Assembly: GCA_030146605.1 (NCBI GenBank)
Contig: JASLBO010000499.1
Coordinates: 1 to 12,853, forward strand
Direction: 5' to 3'
Origin: Sphingomonas sp.
GTDB lineage: Bacteria; Pseudomonadota; Alphaproteobacteria; Sphingomonadales; Sphingomonadaceae
DNA: 12,853 nucleotides
Below the pieces are notes generated by a model. That model was not told the origin of the DNA. It did no database searches and saw nothing but the letters and a program-made list of their open reading frames with translations. Below are positions 1 to 7,589 of the stretch, piece after piece. Within the stretch, counting starts at the first letter, position 1; each line of letters begins with the position of its first letter. A program made the position numbers and the translations under genes.

Positions 1-1
1 C

Positions 2-1969
2 TCGTGGTTCAGCCACAAGGCCGAGGAGAGCAAGCCTTACAAATACAAGGTCTATCTCGCCGATCACGACGTCACCGCCGAAGTCGTGCCGACCAGCCGC
101 GCCGCGCAGTTCCGCTTCACCTTCCCGGCGAGCGACGACGCGCACATCATCCTCGACGCCTATAACGAAGGCTCGATGGTGACGGTCGACAAGGCGCGGC
201 GGCGGATCACCGGCTATGTCCGCAACAATAGCGGCGGTGTGCCGGCCAACTTCCACAATTACTTCGTGCTCGAATTCGACCACGACTTCACCGTCTCGCG
301 CACCTGGGACGAGAACTGGCAGCTCCGCGACAATGCGAAGAGCGAAGGCGCGCATGTGGGCGCGGTAGTCAGTTTCAAGACCAGGAAAGGCGAGCAGGTC
401 GGCGTCAAGGTCGCGTCGTCGTTCATCAGCCTCGATCAGGCCGAGCGCAACCTGAGCCGGGAAGTGGGGCGCGACAGTTTCGACCAGACCTAGGCCAAGG
501 CCCGCCAGACCTGGGAGAAGGAATTCTCACGCATCCGGGTGACCGATCCCAACCTCGAGAACCGCCGTATCTTCTATTCGGCGCTGTACCGCATGCTGCA
601 ATTCCCGCGCACCTTCCACGAAGTCGATGCGCAGGGGCAGACGGTCCATTACAGCCCCTATGACGGCAAGGTGCATCCCGGGCCGATGTTCACCGACAAC
701 GGCTTCTGGGACACGTGGCGCGCGGTCTTCCCGTTCTTCGCGTTGATGTATCCCGAGCAGGACAGCCAGATCATGCAGGGGCTGGTCAACACCTATAAGG
801 AGTCCGGCTGGCTCCCCGAATGGGCGAGCCCGGGGCATCGCAGCGTGATGATCGGCTCGAATTCGGCGATCCTGATCGCCGATGCGTATCTCAACGGCGT
901 GCGCGGGTTCGATGTCGAGACGCTGTACGAAGCGATGGTCAAGAACGCGACGACCTCGGAAGGCCGCCCGCGCGACGCGCGCGGCAAGGTGCTCGCCGCG
1001 GTCGGGCGCGAGGGCGTCGAGCATTACAACAGGCTCGGCTACGTGCCCTATGATGTCGGCATCAACGAGAGCGCGGCGCGCAGCCTCGAATATGCCACCG
1101 CCGATTTCGCGCTGTCGAAGCTCGCCGCGGCGCTCGGCAAGACCGAAGATGCGCAGAAATACGCCGCGCAGGCGCAGAATTATCGGAAACTGTTCGACAA
1201 GCAATCGGGCTGGATGCGCGGGCGCAACCAGGACGGCAGCTGGGCGACGCCGTTCAACCCGCTCAAATGGGGCGACGCCTTCACCGAGGGCAATTCGCTG
1301 CATTACAGCTGGTCGGTGATGCAGGACGTGCAGGGCCTCGCCGATCTGATGGGCGGCGACAAGGCGTTCGTCGACCGGCTCGATTCGATCTTCTCGACCC
1401 CGCCGTTGTTCGACGACAGCTATTACGGCCAGACGATCCACGAGATCCGCGAGATGCAGATCGTCGACATGGGGCAGTACGCCCATGGCAACCAGCCGAT
1501 CCAGCACATGACCTATCTCTACAATTGGGCTGGCGCGCCGTGGAAGACGCAGTTCCATGTCCGCGACGTAATGAAGAAGCTCTATTCCTCCGCGCCCGAC
1601 GGCTATCCCGGCGACGAGGACAATGGCCAGACTTCGGCGTGGTACGTCTTCTCGGCTCTGGGCTTCTATCCGGTGACTCCGGCGGTCGGCGAATATGCGA
1701 TCGGCAGCCCGTTGTTCCAGAATGTCGAGCTCACCATGCCGGGCGGCAGGAAGCTGTCGATCGAGGCGGCGAACAACGAGCCGAAGAACGTCTACATCCA
1801 GTCGGTGACGTTCAACGGCAAGCGCCACGACAAGACCTGGCTGACGCGCGAGGCGCTGCAGGCTGGCGGAACGCTCCGCTTCGTGATGGGGCCGACGCCG
1901 AACAAGCAATGGGGCGCCGACAAGGCAAGCGCGCCCTTCTCGATGAGTGCACCCGGAGAGCGTAAATGA
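2..1969 (+). pseudogene. GH92 alpha-mannosidase, 5'-truncated by the window edge and interrupted by an in-frame TAG
   Basis: GH92 enzymes are calcium-dependent exo-alpha-mannosidases that strip terminal mannose from alpha-mannans and high-mannose glycans. The reading frame is open from base 2, so the signal peptide and roughly the first 120-150 residues lie outside the window. It runs in one frame to the TGA at 1967-1969 except for an amber codon at 491-493. Aligned by eye to the second GH92 here, FDQT-stop-AKARQTW matches FDRT-A-TAARRAW with no gap, so the stop replaces one residue and is not a frameshift. Family landmarks after the stop include FTEGNSLHYSW (candidate general-acid Glu, codon 1286-1288), YAHGNQPIQHMTYLYNWAG, and the acidic loop GDEDNGQTSAW (1610-1639) before ALGFYPV. 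Coding style and conservation continue unchanged past the stop, suggesting a recent mutation, a sequencing error, or readthrough. The GTG at 539 could open a 476-residue C-terminal product, but it falls inside the conserved domain and has no clear Shine-Dalgarno. The stop overlaps the GH125 start (ATGA). Confidence 0.85.
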
Positions 1970-3399
1970 ATCGTCGTGAAGTGATCGCAGGCGCGGGAGC
2001 GCTCGCGGCTTCGGCTGCGCTGCCGGCGCGTGCGCTGGCGGCGGACAGCTTCGTGTCGAAGCGCCCGCCGGCGAGCGCGCGGCGCTTCGTCAGCAAGGCG
2101 GTCGAGGCGGAGATCAAGGCGGTCAAGGCCCGGATCGCCGATCCCGAGATCGCGTGGCTGTTCGAGAATTGCTATCCCAACACGCTCGACACCACCGTCG
2201 CGCAGTTCGGCACGTACGACGGCAAGCCCGACGCAGTCGTCATCACCGGCGACATCAACGCGCTCTGGCTGCGCGACAGTTCGGCGCAGCTCCAGACCTA
2301 TGTCCATCTGGCGCCCAGGGATGCCGAGCTGCGCCGGCTGTTCCACGGGCTGATCCAGCGCCAGGCGCGCTGCATCCTGCTCGATTCCTATGCCAATGCG
2401 TTCATGGCAGACCTGTCGGCCAAGACCGATCTCGAATGGTCGCAGACCGACAAGACCGACATGAAGCCGGGCGTCGCGGAGCGGAAATGGGAAGTGGATT
2501 CGCTCTGCTATCCGATGCGCCTCGCGCACGGCTACTGGACCGCGACGCGCGACAAGGCCCCGTTCGACGATCTCTGGTCGCAGGCGGCGAAGCGCGCCGT
2601 CGCCACCTTCCGCGAGCAGCAGCGCAAGGATGGGCCGGGACCCTATCATTTTCAGCGGATCGACAAATCGCCGACCGAGACGGTGATGCTCGGCGGCTAT
2701 GGCGCGCCGACCCGCAAGGTGGGTCTGATCCACTCGATGTTCCGCCCGTCGGACGATTCGACGGTGCTGCCGTTCCTGATCCCGTCGAACCTGTTCGCGG
2801 TGTCGGCGCTGCGCCAGCTGGCGCAGGTTCACCGCGAGGCGCGGAGCGATGCCGCGGCGGCGCAGGACTGCCTCGCGCTCGCCGCCGAAGTGCAGGCTGC
2901 GTTGGACGCTCATGGCAAGATGCCCGACGGGCAGGGCGGGCAGGTCTGGGCATTCGAAGTCGACGGCTATGGCAATGCGATCTTCATGGACGACGCCAAT
3001 GTGCCGAGCCTGAGCGGGCTCGCATTGCTCGGCGCCGCCGACCGCGATGATCCTCTGTTCCGCCGCACGGCCGCGCTCGCGTGGAGCAAGCGCAACCCCT
3101 GGTTCTTCGAAGGCAAAGCGGGGAAGGGGATCGGCGGACCGCATGTCGGGATGGACATGATCTGGCCGATGTCGATCATCGTCCACGCCCGCAACAGCGA
3201 CGACGACGCGACGATCCTCCAATGCCTGCGCTGGCTCAAGGCGACGCATGCCGACACCGGCTTCATGCACGAGAGCTTCCACAAGGACGATCCGACCAAC
3301 TTCACGCGAAAATGGTTCGCATGGACCAACGGCCTGTTCGGCGAGCTGATCCTCGATGTGGTCAAGCGCAAGCCTTCGCTGCTTGCACAGCGTATCTGA
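1966..3399 (+). CDS. GH125 exo-alpha-1,6-mannosidase (metal-independent), Tat-exported
   Basis: The product is a 477-residue glycosidase of family GH125, whose characterised members remove non-reducing alpha-1,6-linked mannose with inversion and without a metal. The N-terminus MNRREVIAGAGALAASAALP is a twin-arginine leader with a likely cleavage after ALA at residue 25, so the mature enzyme should be periplasmic or surface-attached. Family landmarks are TGDINALWLRDSSAQ (94-108), FRPSDD (259-264, where the general-acid Asp of GH125 is expected), GGPHVGMDMIWPMSI (390-404), and FMHESFHKDDPTNFTRKW (433-450), whose Glu436 fits the catalytic base. The start is chosen because GGAG at 1955-1958 lies 7 bases upstream and the ATGA overlaps the preceding GH92 stop by 4 bp, implying translational coupling. 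GH125 beside GH92 suits stepwise attack on branched alpha-1,6/1,2/1,3 mannosides. Length and motifs look intact. Confidence 0.93.
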   Translation: MNRREVIAGAGALAASAALPARALAADSFVSKRPPASARRFVSKAVEAEIKAVKARIADPEIAWLFENCYPNTLDTTVAQFGTYDGKPDAVVITGDINALWLRDSSAQLQTYVHLAPRDAELRRLFHGLIQRQARCILLDSYANAFMADLSAKTDLEWSQTDKTDMKPGVAERKWEVDSLCYPMRLAHGYWTATRDKAPFDDLWSQAAKRAVATFREQQRKDGPGPYHFQRIDKSPTETVMLGGYGAPTRKVGLIHSMFRPSDDSTVLPFLIPSNLFAVSALRQLAQVHREARSDAAAAQDCLALAAEVQAALDAHGKMPDGQGGQVWAFEVDGYGNAIFMDDANVPSLSGLALLGAADRDDPLFRRTAALAWSKRNPWFFEGKAGKGIGGPHVGMDMIWPMSIIVHARNSDDDATILQCLRWLKATHADTGFMHESFHKDDPTNFTRKWFAWTNGLFGELILDVVKRKPSLLAQRI

Positions 3400-3404
3400 A
3401 ATAA

Positions 3405-3533
3405 TCCTCCCCGGCACGGGGAGGGGGACCATGCGAAGCATGGTGGAGGGGGAGCGCCGCGAGGGATTCCGGTGTGGAGAACCCCCTCCACCACCGCCTT
3501 CGGCGGCGGTCCCCCTCCCCGTGCCGGGGAGGA
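3405..3533. repeat. Nested palindromic intergenic repeat between the GH125 and GH92 genes
   Basis: Perfect 26-bp inverted arms lie at 3405-3430 and 3508-3533, separated by 77 bases. Inside them are further complementary stretches: a hairpin at 3428-3444 (ACCATGC-GAA-GCATGGT), a matching T/G-rich and C-rich pair (GGTGGAGGGGG near 3441-3451 with its complement at 3482-3492), and a small hairpin around 3496-3510. The RNA could therefore fold into one long branched stem. Similar G-rich elements are common between genes in sphingomonad genomes, in my recollection. It encodes nothing recognisable. Its right arm contains the GGGGAGGA that sits at Shine-Dalgarno distance from the downstream start. 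Confidence 0.85.
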
Positions 3534-3541
3534 TCGAGACA

Positions 3542-5878
3542 ATGTTCGAGGATAGCATTATGATCACCACCAGCCGCCGCCAGTTGCTTGCCGGGACCGG
3601 TGTAGCGGCGCTTGCTTCGGCGGCGCCGGGGCTTGCGCGCCCGCAGGCCATCGCGCCCAAACCCGATCTGTTCATCGGCACCGGCGGGCACGGGCACACC
3701 TTTCCGGGGCCGTCGCTGCCGTTCGGCATGGTCCAGCTCGGCCCCGATACCGACAATAGCCGCTGGGACGCCTGCTCGGGCTATCACCGCACCGACACCT
3801 CGATCATGGGCTTTTCGCACACGCATCTCTCGGGCACCGGCATCGGCGACATGCTCGACGTTCTGGTGGTGCCGACACGGGGGCCGCTCGAACTGAATCC
3901 GGGCAAGCTCGACGATCCCGACAAGGGGTATCGCCAGCGCTTCTCGGAAGAGCATGCCGAGCCCGGTTACTATCGCGTTCTGCTCGAATCGGGCGTGCTG
4001 GCGGAGCTGACGGTGACCGAGCGCACCGGTCTCCACCGCTATCATTTTCCCAAGGGCGCCGGGCATATCCTGATCGACTTCGCCCATATGATCCTCGACG
4101 TGTGGGACAAGGGGACGATCGTCGACCAGGCGTCGCTGGCAATCGACGCCGACGGCGTGCTCACCGGCACCCGCCGGGTGCATCGCTGGGCCAAGGGCCG
4201 GCACATCCACTTCGCCATGCAGCTCTCGCGAAAGCCGAGCCGCGTCCAGTTTTTCGGCGACGACAACAGGCCCGCGCCGGCGGGCGCCAAGGGCGTGACC
4301 GGCAACAAGCTCAAGGCCGCGTTGTTCTTCGACGAAGCCGGCGGCGCGCCGATCCTGATCAAGACCGGCATCTCGGCGGTCGACGTCGCGGGTGCAAAGG
4401 CCGCGCTTGCCGCCGAGGCGCGCGGCTGGGACTTTGACCGTACCGCCACCGCCGCGCGGCGCGCCTGGGCGGAGCAACTCGGCTGCGTCCGCGTCGACGG
4501 CGGCACCGGCGCCCAGCGCACGATCATGGCGAGCGCGCTCTATCATTGCTTCCTCGCGCCGACGCTCTTCACCGATCGCGACGGCCGCTATGTCGGGATG
4601 GACAAGCAGGTGCACCAGGCACCCGCCGACACGCCCGCGTTCAGCACCTATTCGCTATGGGACACCTATCGCGCGCTGCATCCGCTTCTCACCCTCGTCC
4701 AGCCCGAGCGTGCGGCGATGTTCACCCGCGATCTCGTCCGCCAGACGCAGCAGAGCCCCTATGGCCCGCCGGTCTGGCAGCTCCAGGGGATCGAGACCGG
4801 CTGCATGATCGGCTGGCATTCGGTTTCGGTGCTCGCCGAGGCGCGCGTGAAGGGGATCGAGGCCGATTATGCCGCGGCGTGGCCCAATATCCGCCGCCGC
4901 GCCTTCGATCGCACCTTCAAGGACAGCGACGGCTCGCTCGGCCGGGGCTATTATTACGATCTCGGCTACATTCCCGCCGACAAGATCTGGGAGTCGGTCA
5001 GCCGCACCCAGGAATATGCCTATGACGATTGGGCGATGGCGGTGCTCGCCGAGGCCGCGGGGGCGAAGGACGATGCCGAGACGCTGCGGAAGCGCAGCCA
5101 GAACTACCGCAACGTGCTCGACCCGGCGACCCGCTTCGCCAAACCCAAATTCTCCGACGGCAGCTGGTGGGCGAATTACGATCCGATCCAGATCGGCCAT
5201 GACGTCAAGAAGCATCGCGATTATACGGAGGCGAACGGCTGGCAGGCCACCTTCCTCAACCAGCACGACGTCTACGGCCTGATCGACCATTTCGGCGGCG
5301 ACGCGGCGTTCGAGAAGCAGCTCGACGCGCTGTTCAACGCGCCTTCGATCCTGCCCGAGAATGCGCCGCCCGACATTTCGGGGCTGGTCGGGCAATATGC
5401 CCATGGCAACGAGCCCAACCACCACGTCGCCTATCTCTATGCCTTTGCCGGCGCACCGTGGAAGACGCAGGCGATGATCCGCCGGCTGTGCACCGAGATG
5501 TACAAGGACGACCCCGACGGCGAGATCGGCAATGACGATTGCGGGCAGATGAGCGCGTGGTTCGTGCTGAGCGCATTGGGCTTCTATCCGGTCGATCCGG
5601 TGAGCGCGGTCTATGTGCTGGGTTCGCCCTTGTTCGACCGCGCCGAGGTGCGGCTGGGGCAGGGCAAGGTGCTGCGCGTCGTCGCGCGCGGTAATGGCCC
5701 TGATGCGCCCTATGTCCAGGCGGTGCGCTGGAACGGCAAGCCGTGGACGCGTAACTGGATCAGCCATGCCGATCTGGCGACGGGCGGCGAACTGGTGTTC
5801 GAGATGGGGCGCCAGCCTTCGCGCTTCGGCACGGCGAAGGCTGATCGTCCGCCGTCGTTCGGACGGGTGCCGGGGTAG
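3542..5878 (+). CDS. GH92 family calcium-dependent alpha-mannosidase, Tat-exported (intact copy)
   Basis: From the ATG at 3542 the product has 778 residues, a normal GH92 length. The leader (MFEDSIMITTSRRQLLAG, then an Ala/Gly-rich core) has the twin-arginine motif SRRQLL, pointing to folded export. The N-terminal beta-sandwich region shows FIGTGGHGHTFPGPSLPFGM and MGFSHTHLSGTGIGDM, and the (alpha/alpha)6 part shows YSLWDTYRALHPL, YTEANGWQATF (Glu563, likely general acid) and IGNDDCGQMSAWFVLSALGF (Asp665/Asp666 in the loop where the catalytic base and metal-linked water are expected). It should hydrolyse alpha-1,2/1,3/1,4 or 1,6 mannosidic bonds; linkage cannot be read from sequence. Two starts are possible: 3542, with GGGGAGGA at 3526-3533 supplied by the upstream repeat, or 3560 (MITTSRRQ), with GAGGAT at 3548-3553. 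It is only about 140 bases from the GH125 gene and is probably in the same operon. It is paralogous to, not a duplicate of, the upstream GH92. Confidence 0.93.
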   Translation: MFEDSIMITTSRRQLLAGTGVAALASAAPGLARPQAIAPKPDLFIGTGGHGHTFPGPSLPFGMVQLGPDTDNSRWDACSGYHRTDTSIMGFSHTHLSGTGIGDMLDVLVVPTRGPLELNPGKLDDPDKGYRQRFSEEHAEPGYYRVLLESGVLAELTVTERTGLHRYHFPKGAGHILIDFAHMILDVWDKGTIVDQASLAIDADGVLTGTRRVHRWAKGRHIHFAMQLSRKPSRVQFFGDDNRPAPAGAKGVTGNKLKAALFFDEAGGAPILIKTGISAVDVAGAKAALAAEARGWDFDRTATAARRAWAEQLGCVRVDGGTGAQRTIMASALYHCFLAPTLFTDRDGRYVGMDKQVHQAPADTPAFSTYSLWDTYRALHPLLTLVQPERAAMFTRDLVRQTQQSPYGPPVWQLQGIETGCMIGWHSVSVLAEARVKGIEADYAAAWPNIRRRAFDRTFKDSDGSLGRGYYYDLGYIPADKIWESVSRTQEYAYDDWAMAVLAEAAGAKDDAETLRKRSQNYRNVLDPATRFAKPKFSDGSWWANYDPIQIGHDVKKHRDYTEANGWQATFLNQHDVYGLIDHFGGDAAFEKQLDALFNAPSILPENAPPDISGLVGQYAHGNEPNHHVAYLYAFAGAPWKTQAMIRRLCTEMYKDDPDGEIGNDDCGQMSAWFVLSALGFYPVDPVSAVYVLGSPLFDRAEVRLGQGKVLRVVARGNGPDAPYVQAVRWNGKPWTRNWISHADLATGGELVFEMGRQPSRFGTAKADRPPSFGRVPG

Positions 5879-5885
5879 CGCTTCT

Positions 5886-6020
5886 CCCTCTCCCCTTGTG
5901 GGAGAGGGAGGGAGCCGACTTTAGTCGGCGGAAGGGTGAGGGGGAGTGAGACTCTATCCCCCTCACCCTTCCTACTCGCTGGCGCGAGCGGGCCCTTCCC
6001 TCTCCCACAAGGGGAGAGGG
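5886..6020. repeat. Nested palindromic repeat between convergent genes, possible bidirectional terminator
   Basis: Perfect 24-bp inverted arms lie at 5886-5909 and 5997-6020. A second 14-bp pair is nested at 5932-5945 and 5957-5970, and a small hairpin (GCCGACT/AGTCGGC) sits at 5914-5929. The element occupies almost the whole 150-bp gap between the stop codons of the GH92 gene (plus strand) and the ROK regulator (minus strand). Because both transcripts end into it, it may act as a two-way transcription terminator or 3' end stabiliser, though there is no clear T-tract. Its sequence family differs from the repeat at 3405-3533, but the nested design is the same. Confidence 0.8.
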
Positions 6021-6028
6021 ATATTCGC

Positions 6029-7216
6029 TCACCCCGAAGCCTTCCACAACGCAGCCTGCTTGGGGAGCAGGAAGTGGCTGAACGGCAGGATCGCCGCGCC
6101 CACCGCGGGGGCATCTTCGGACAGCGCCGCGCGGATCACCGGCGCTACCGTCGGCAGCATGCCGGCGCGCTCCTGCATCAACTCGTTGGCGCGTTCGGCC
6201 AGCCGCTCGAGCAACACGGTCGGCAGCCGGCCGCCGACGAGCACCGCGGTGGGGTTGATCAGGCAATTGATCGCATCGAGCGGGACGGTGAGCCGCTGCG
6301 CCGCGTCCTCGATCCACGCTGCGACGCAGGCGCTGGTCGCATCGTCGGGATCGGCGGCGCCCATCACGTCGGCGAGCTTGCACCCGCTGCGCTCGAGATG
6401 CCGCGCGAGCCCCGACAGCGAGACCATCCGCTGGACTTCCTCGCCCTCCGCCGCGCGCATGAAGCCGAGCTCGCCGCTGCGCCCGTCGGCGCCGCGCAGG
6501 TACGAGCCGTCGACGACCAGACCGCCGCCGAGCCCGGACGAAATCAAAATGTAGAAGAAGCTGTTGTTGGTGTGGCCGAGGCCCAATTGCATCTCGCCCA
6601 TCGCCGCGGCGGCGGCGTCGTTCTCGACGAAGGTCGGCAAATTAAGCGGCTCGCGGAACAGCTCGGCGATGTTGACGCTGTCCCATGTCGCATATTCCGG
6701 CGGTCGGCCGGGCAGGTCGACCAGCCCGAGATCGTCGGGGATCGCGATGCCGAGCCCGACGACCTTGGCGATATCCACCTTCGCCTTGCGCCGCATGTTC
6801 TTGACCGAGAGGCGGTAGAGCGCGCGGACATGGTCGGGCAAAGCGAAATCGACTTCCTCGGTGACGCGGGCGAGCGTCTCGCCGGAGAAATCGACGAGCA
6901 CGAGCGTGATGTGATCGCGGTCGATGTTGACGCCGATCGAGTAGCACGCGTCGGGGCGGACCACGAGCTTGGTCGGCGGCTGGCCGCGGCCGCCGCGGCG
7001 CTGGCCGGCTTCGTCGATCAGCCCGTCCTGGAGCAGCCGCTTGGTGATGTTGGCGATTGCCGGACCGGTCAGCCCGGTGATCCCGGCGAGCTCGACGCGA
7101 GTGAGCGGGCCGAGCACGCGGATCGCGTGGAGGGTCACCCGCTGGTTGTGGTCGGCGGCGCGCTCGAGATTGGTGCCGGACAGGCGGGGGCGGGTGGAGG
7201 TCGTCGTGGCCGTCAT
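6029..7216 (-). CDS. ROK-family transcriptional regulator (NagC/Mlc/XylR type)
   Basis: The 395-residue protein has an N-terminal winged helix-turn-helix (about 24-68; TRVELAGITGLTGPAIANIT) followed by the basic linker RRGGRGQPP and a ROK sugar-binding fold from residue 83. ROK landmarks are FVENDAAAAAMGE (197-208), SSGLGGGLVVDG (226-237) and INPTAVLVGG (320-329). The usual zinc motif (CxCGxxGCxE) is missing: the region after 248-253 has no such cysteines, and the sugar-contacting ExGH reads GELGFM, with Phe replacing His. Many sphingomonad-type regulators may share this, but it means the effector mode cannot be copied from NagC or Mlc. It lies convergent to the mannosidases and divergent from the kinase and transporter, so the simplest role is a local repressor responding to mannose or a related sugar. 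No strong Shine-Dalgarno precedes ATG 7216; coupling from the small upstream frame ending at 7226 is possible. Confidence 0.9.
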   Translation of the reverse strand: MTATTTSTRPRLSGTNLERAADHNQRVTLHAIRVLGPLTRVELAGITGLTGPAIANITKRLLQDGLIDEAGQRRGGRGQPPTKLVVRPDACYSIGVNIDRDHITLVLVDFSGETLARVTEEVDFALPDHVRALYRLSVKNMRRKAKVDIAKVVGLGIAIPDDLGLVDLPGRPPEYATWDSVNIAELFREPLNLPTFVENDAAAAAMGEMQLGLGHTNNSFFYILISSGLGGGLVVDGSYLRGADGRSGELGFMRAAEGEEVQRMVSLSGLARHLERSGCKLADVMGAADPDDATSACVAAWIEDAAQRLTVPLDAINCLINPTAVLVGGRLPTVLLERLAERANELMQERAGMLPTVAPVIRAALSEDAPAVGAAILPFSHFLLPKQAALWKASG

Positions 7217-7225
7217 GCGGTAGGG

Positions 7226-7499
7226 CTATCCATCATCTTCAAGCGTGTCATTCTCGGCCCTCGACTGTTCGTCTCGTCGTCTCGGCGCGATCCCCTCGTC
7301 CGGGGAATAGCGCCAGACCGTCTTAGCCTGCACCAGCATCGCGCCGGCGAACAGCCAGAACGGCAATGCCCGGCTATATTGTGCCACGACGGGAAAGCCA
7401 AAAGCGATCGGCGAAAAGCGCCGCAAGGCTCGCGACGATGATCGCCGATGGGTTGAGCCTGGCGTTGGTTGCACTCGTCGCAATCCGCTCCTCGGCCAT
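7226..7499 (-). pseudogene. Small two-helix membrane protein gene, apparently frameshifted
   Basis: On the minus strand an ATG at 7499-7497 opens MAEERIATSATNARLNPSAI, followed by a hydrophobic run (IIVASLAALFA) and then a stop at 7374-7376. The neighbouring frame carries a plausible continuation, FPVVAQYSRALPFWLFAGAM, then LVQAKTVWRYSPDEG and a charged tail ending at the TAG 7226-7228. Removing one base from the AAAA run at 7400-7403 joins them into a single protein of about 90 residues with two hydrophobic segments and a hydrophilic C-terminus. The stop is 9 bases before the ROK regulator start, so the pair could be one transcript. I do not recognise the family. It could instead be chance: there is no Shine-Dalgarno before the ATG, and the hydrophobic segments are short. 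The evidence is reading-frame logic and amino-acid composition only. Confidence 0.4.
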
Positions 7500-7501
7500 T
7501 G

Positions 7502-7522
7502 AATTATGAAATTTGCATTATT
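7502..7522. promoter_or_regulatory. AT-rich imperfect palindrome, candidate ROK operator / divergent promoter
   Basis: A 21-bp stretch centred on 7512 pairs at 8 of 10 symmetric positions, with arms AATTATG and CATTATT. It lies in an unusually AT-rich island (about 7498-7525) between the minus-strand ROK regulator side and the plus-strand kinase. NagC/Mlc-type ROK repressors are known to bind AT-rich palindromes of about this size, so this is the natural candidate operator. A loose -35-like TTGAAT (7499-7504) and an AT-rich -10-like stretch (7519-7526) overlap it, but their spacing is not convincing. Bases 7523-7589 show nothing else that I can support beyond the kinase ribosome-binding site. 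Confidence 0.35.
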
Positions 7523-7589
7523 AATGCCGTCGCTTGGGCCGTACAGGTCCGGGATTCTCAGGCGGACAATAGCCGCGAATGGAGGGGGA

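Noticed and set aside
527..1909. Long minus-strand open frame opposite the first GH92
   Set aside because: It is arginine/histidine-rich with no motif and mirrors a strongly conserved plus-strand gene; typical antisense artefact of GC-rich DNA. The same holds for the long minus-strand frames opposite the other plus-strand genes (1792-3756, 4655-5767, 7521-8402, 8565-10025, 10842-11675, 11408-12286).
539..1969. Separate gene starting at GTG 539
   Set aside because: The start lies inside the conserved GH92 domain, lacks a clear ribosome-binding site and is in frame with the preceding fragment; better read as one interrupted gene.
3405..3533. CRISPR array or insertion sequence
   Set aside because: There is one pair of inverted arms, no regularly spaced direct repeats or spacers, and no transposase frame.
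3356..3541. N-terminal extension of the second GH92 through the repeat
   Set aside because: The frame happens to stay open through the palindrome and the end of GH125, but it would put a junk sequence before the Tat leader and has no ribosome-binding site.
5936..7441. Plus-strand open frame of about 500 codons opposite the ROK regulator
   Set aside because: Its product is compositionally biased and motif-free, while the minus strand gives a textbook ROK protein.
7506..7589. Earlier ATG for the sugar kinase
   Set aside because: It lies inside the AT-rich palindrome, has no Shine-Dalgarno and adds 28 residues with no family match; ATG 7590 follows GGAGGGGG.
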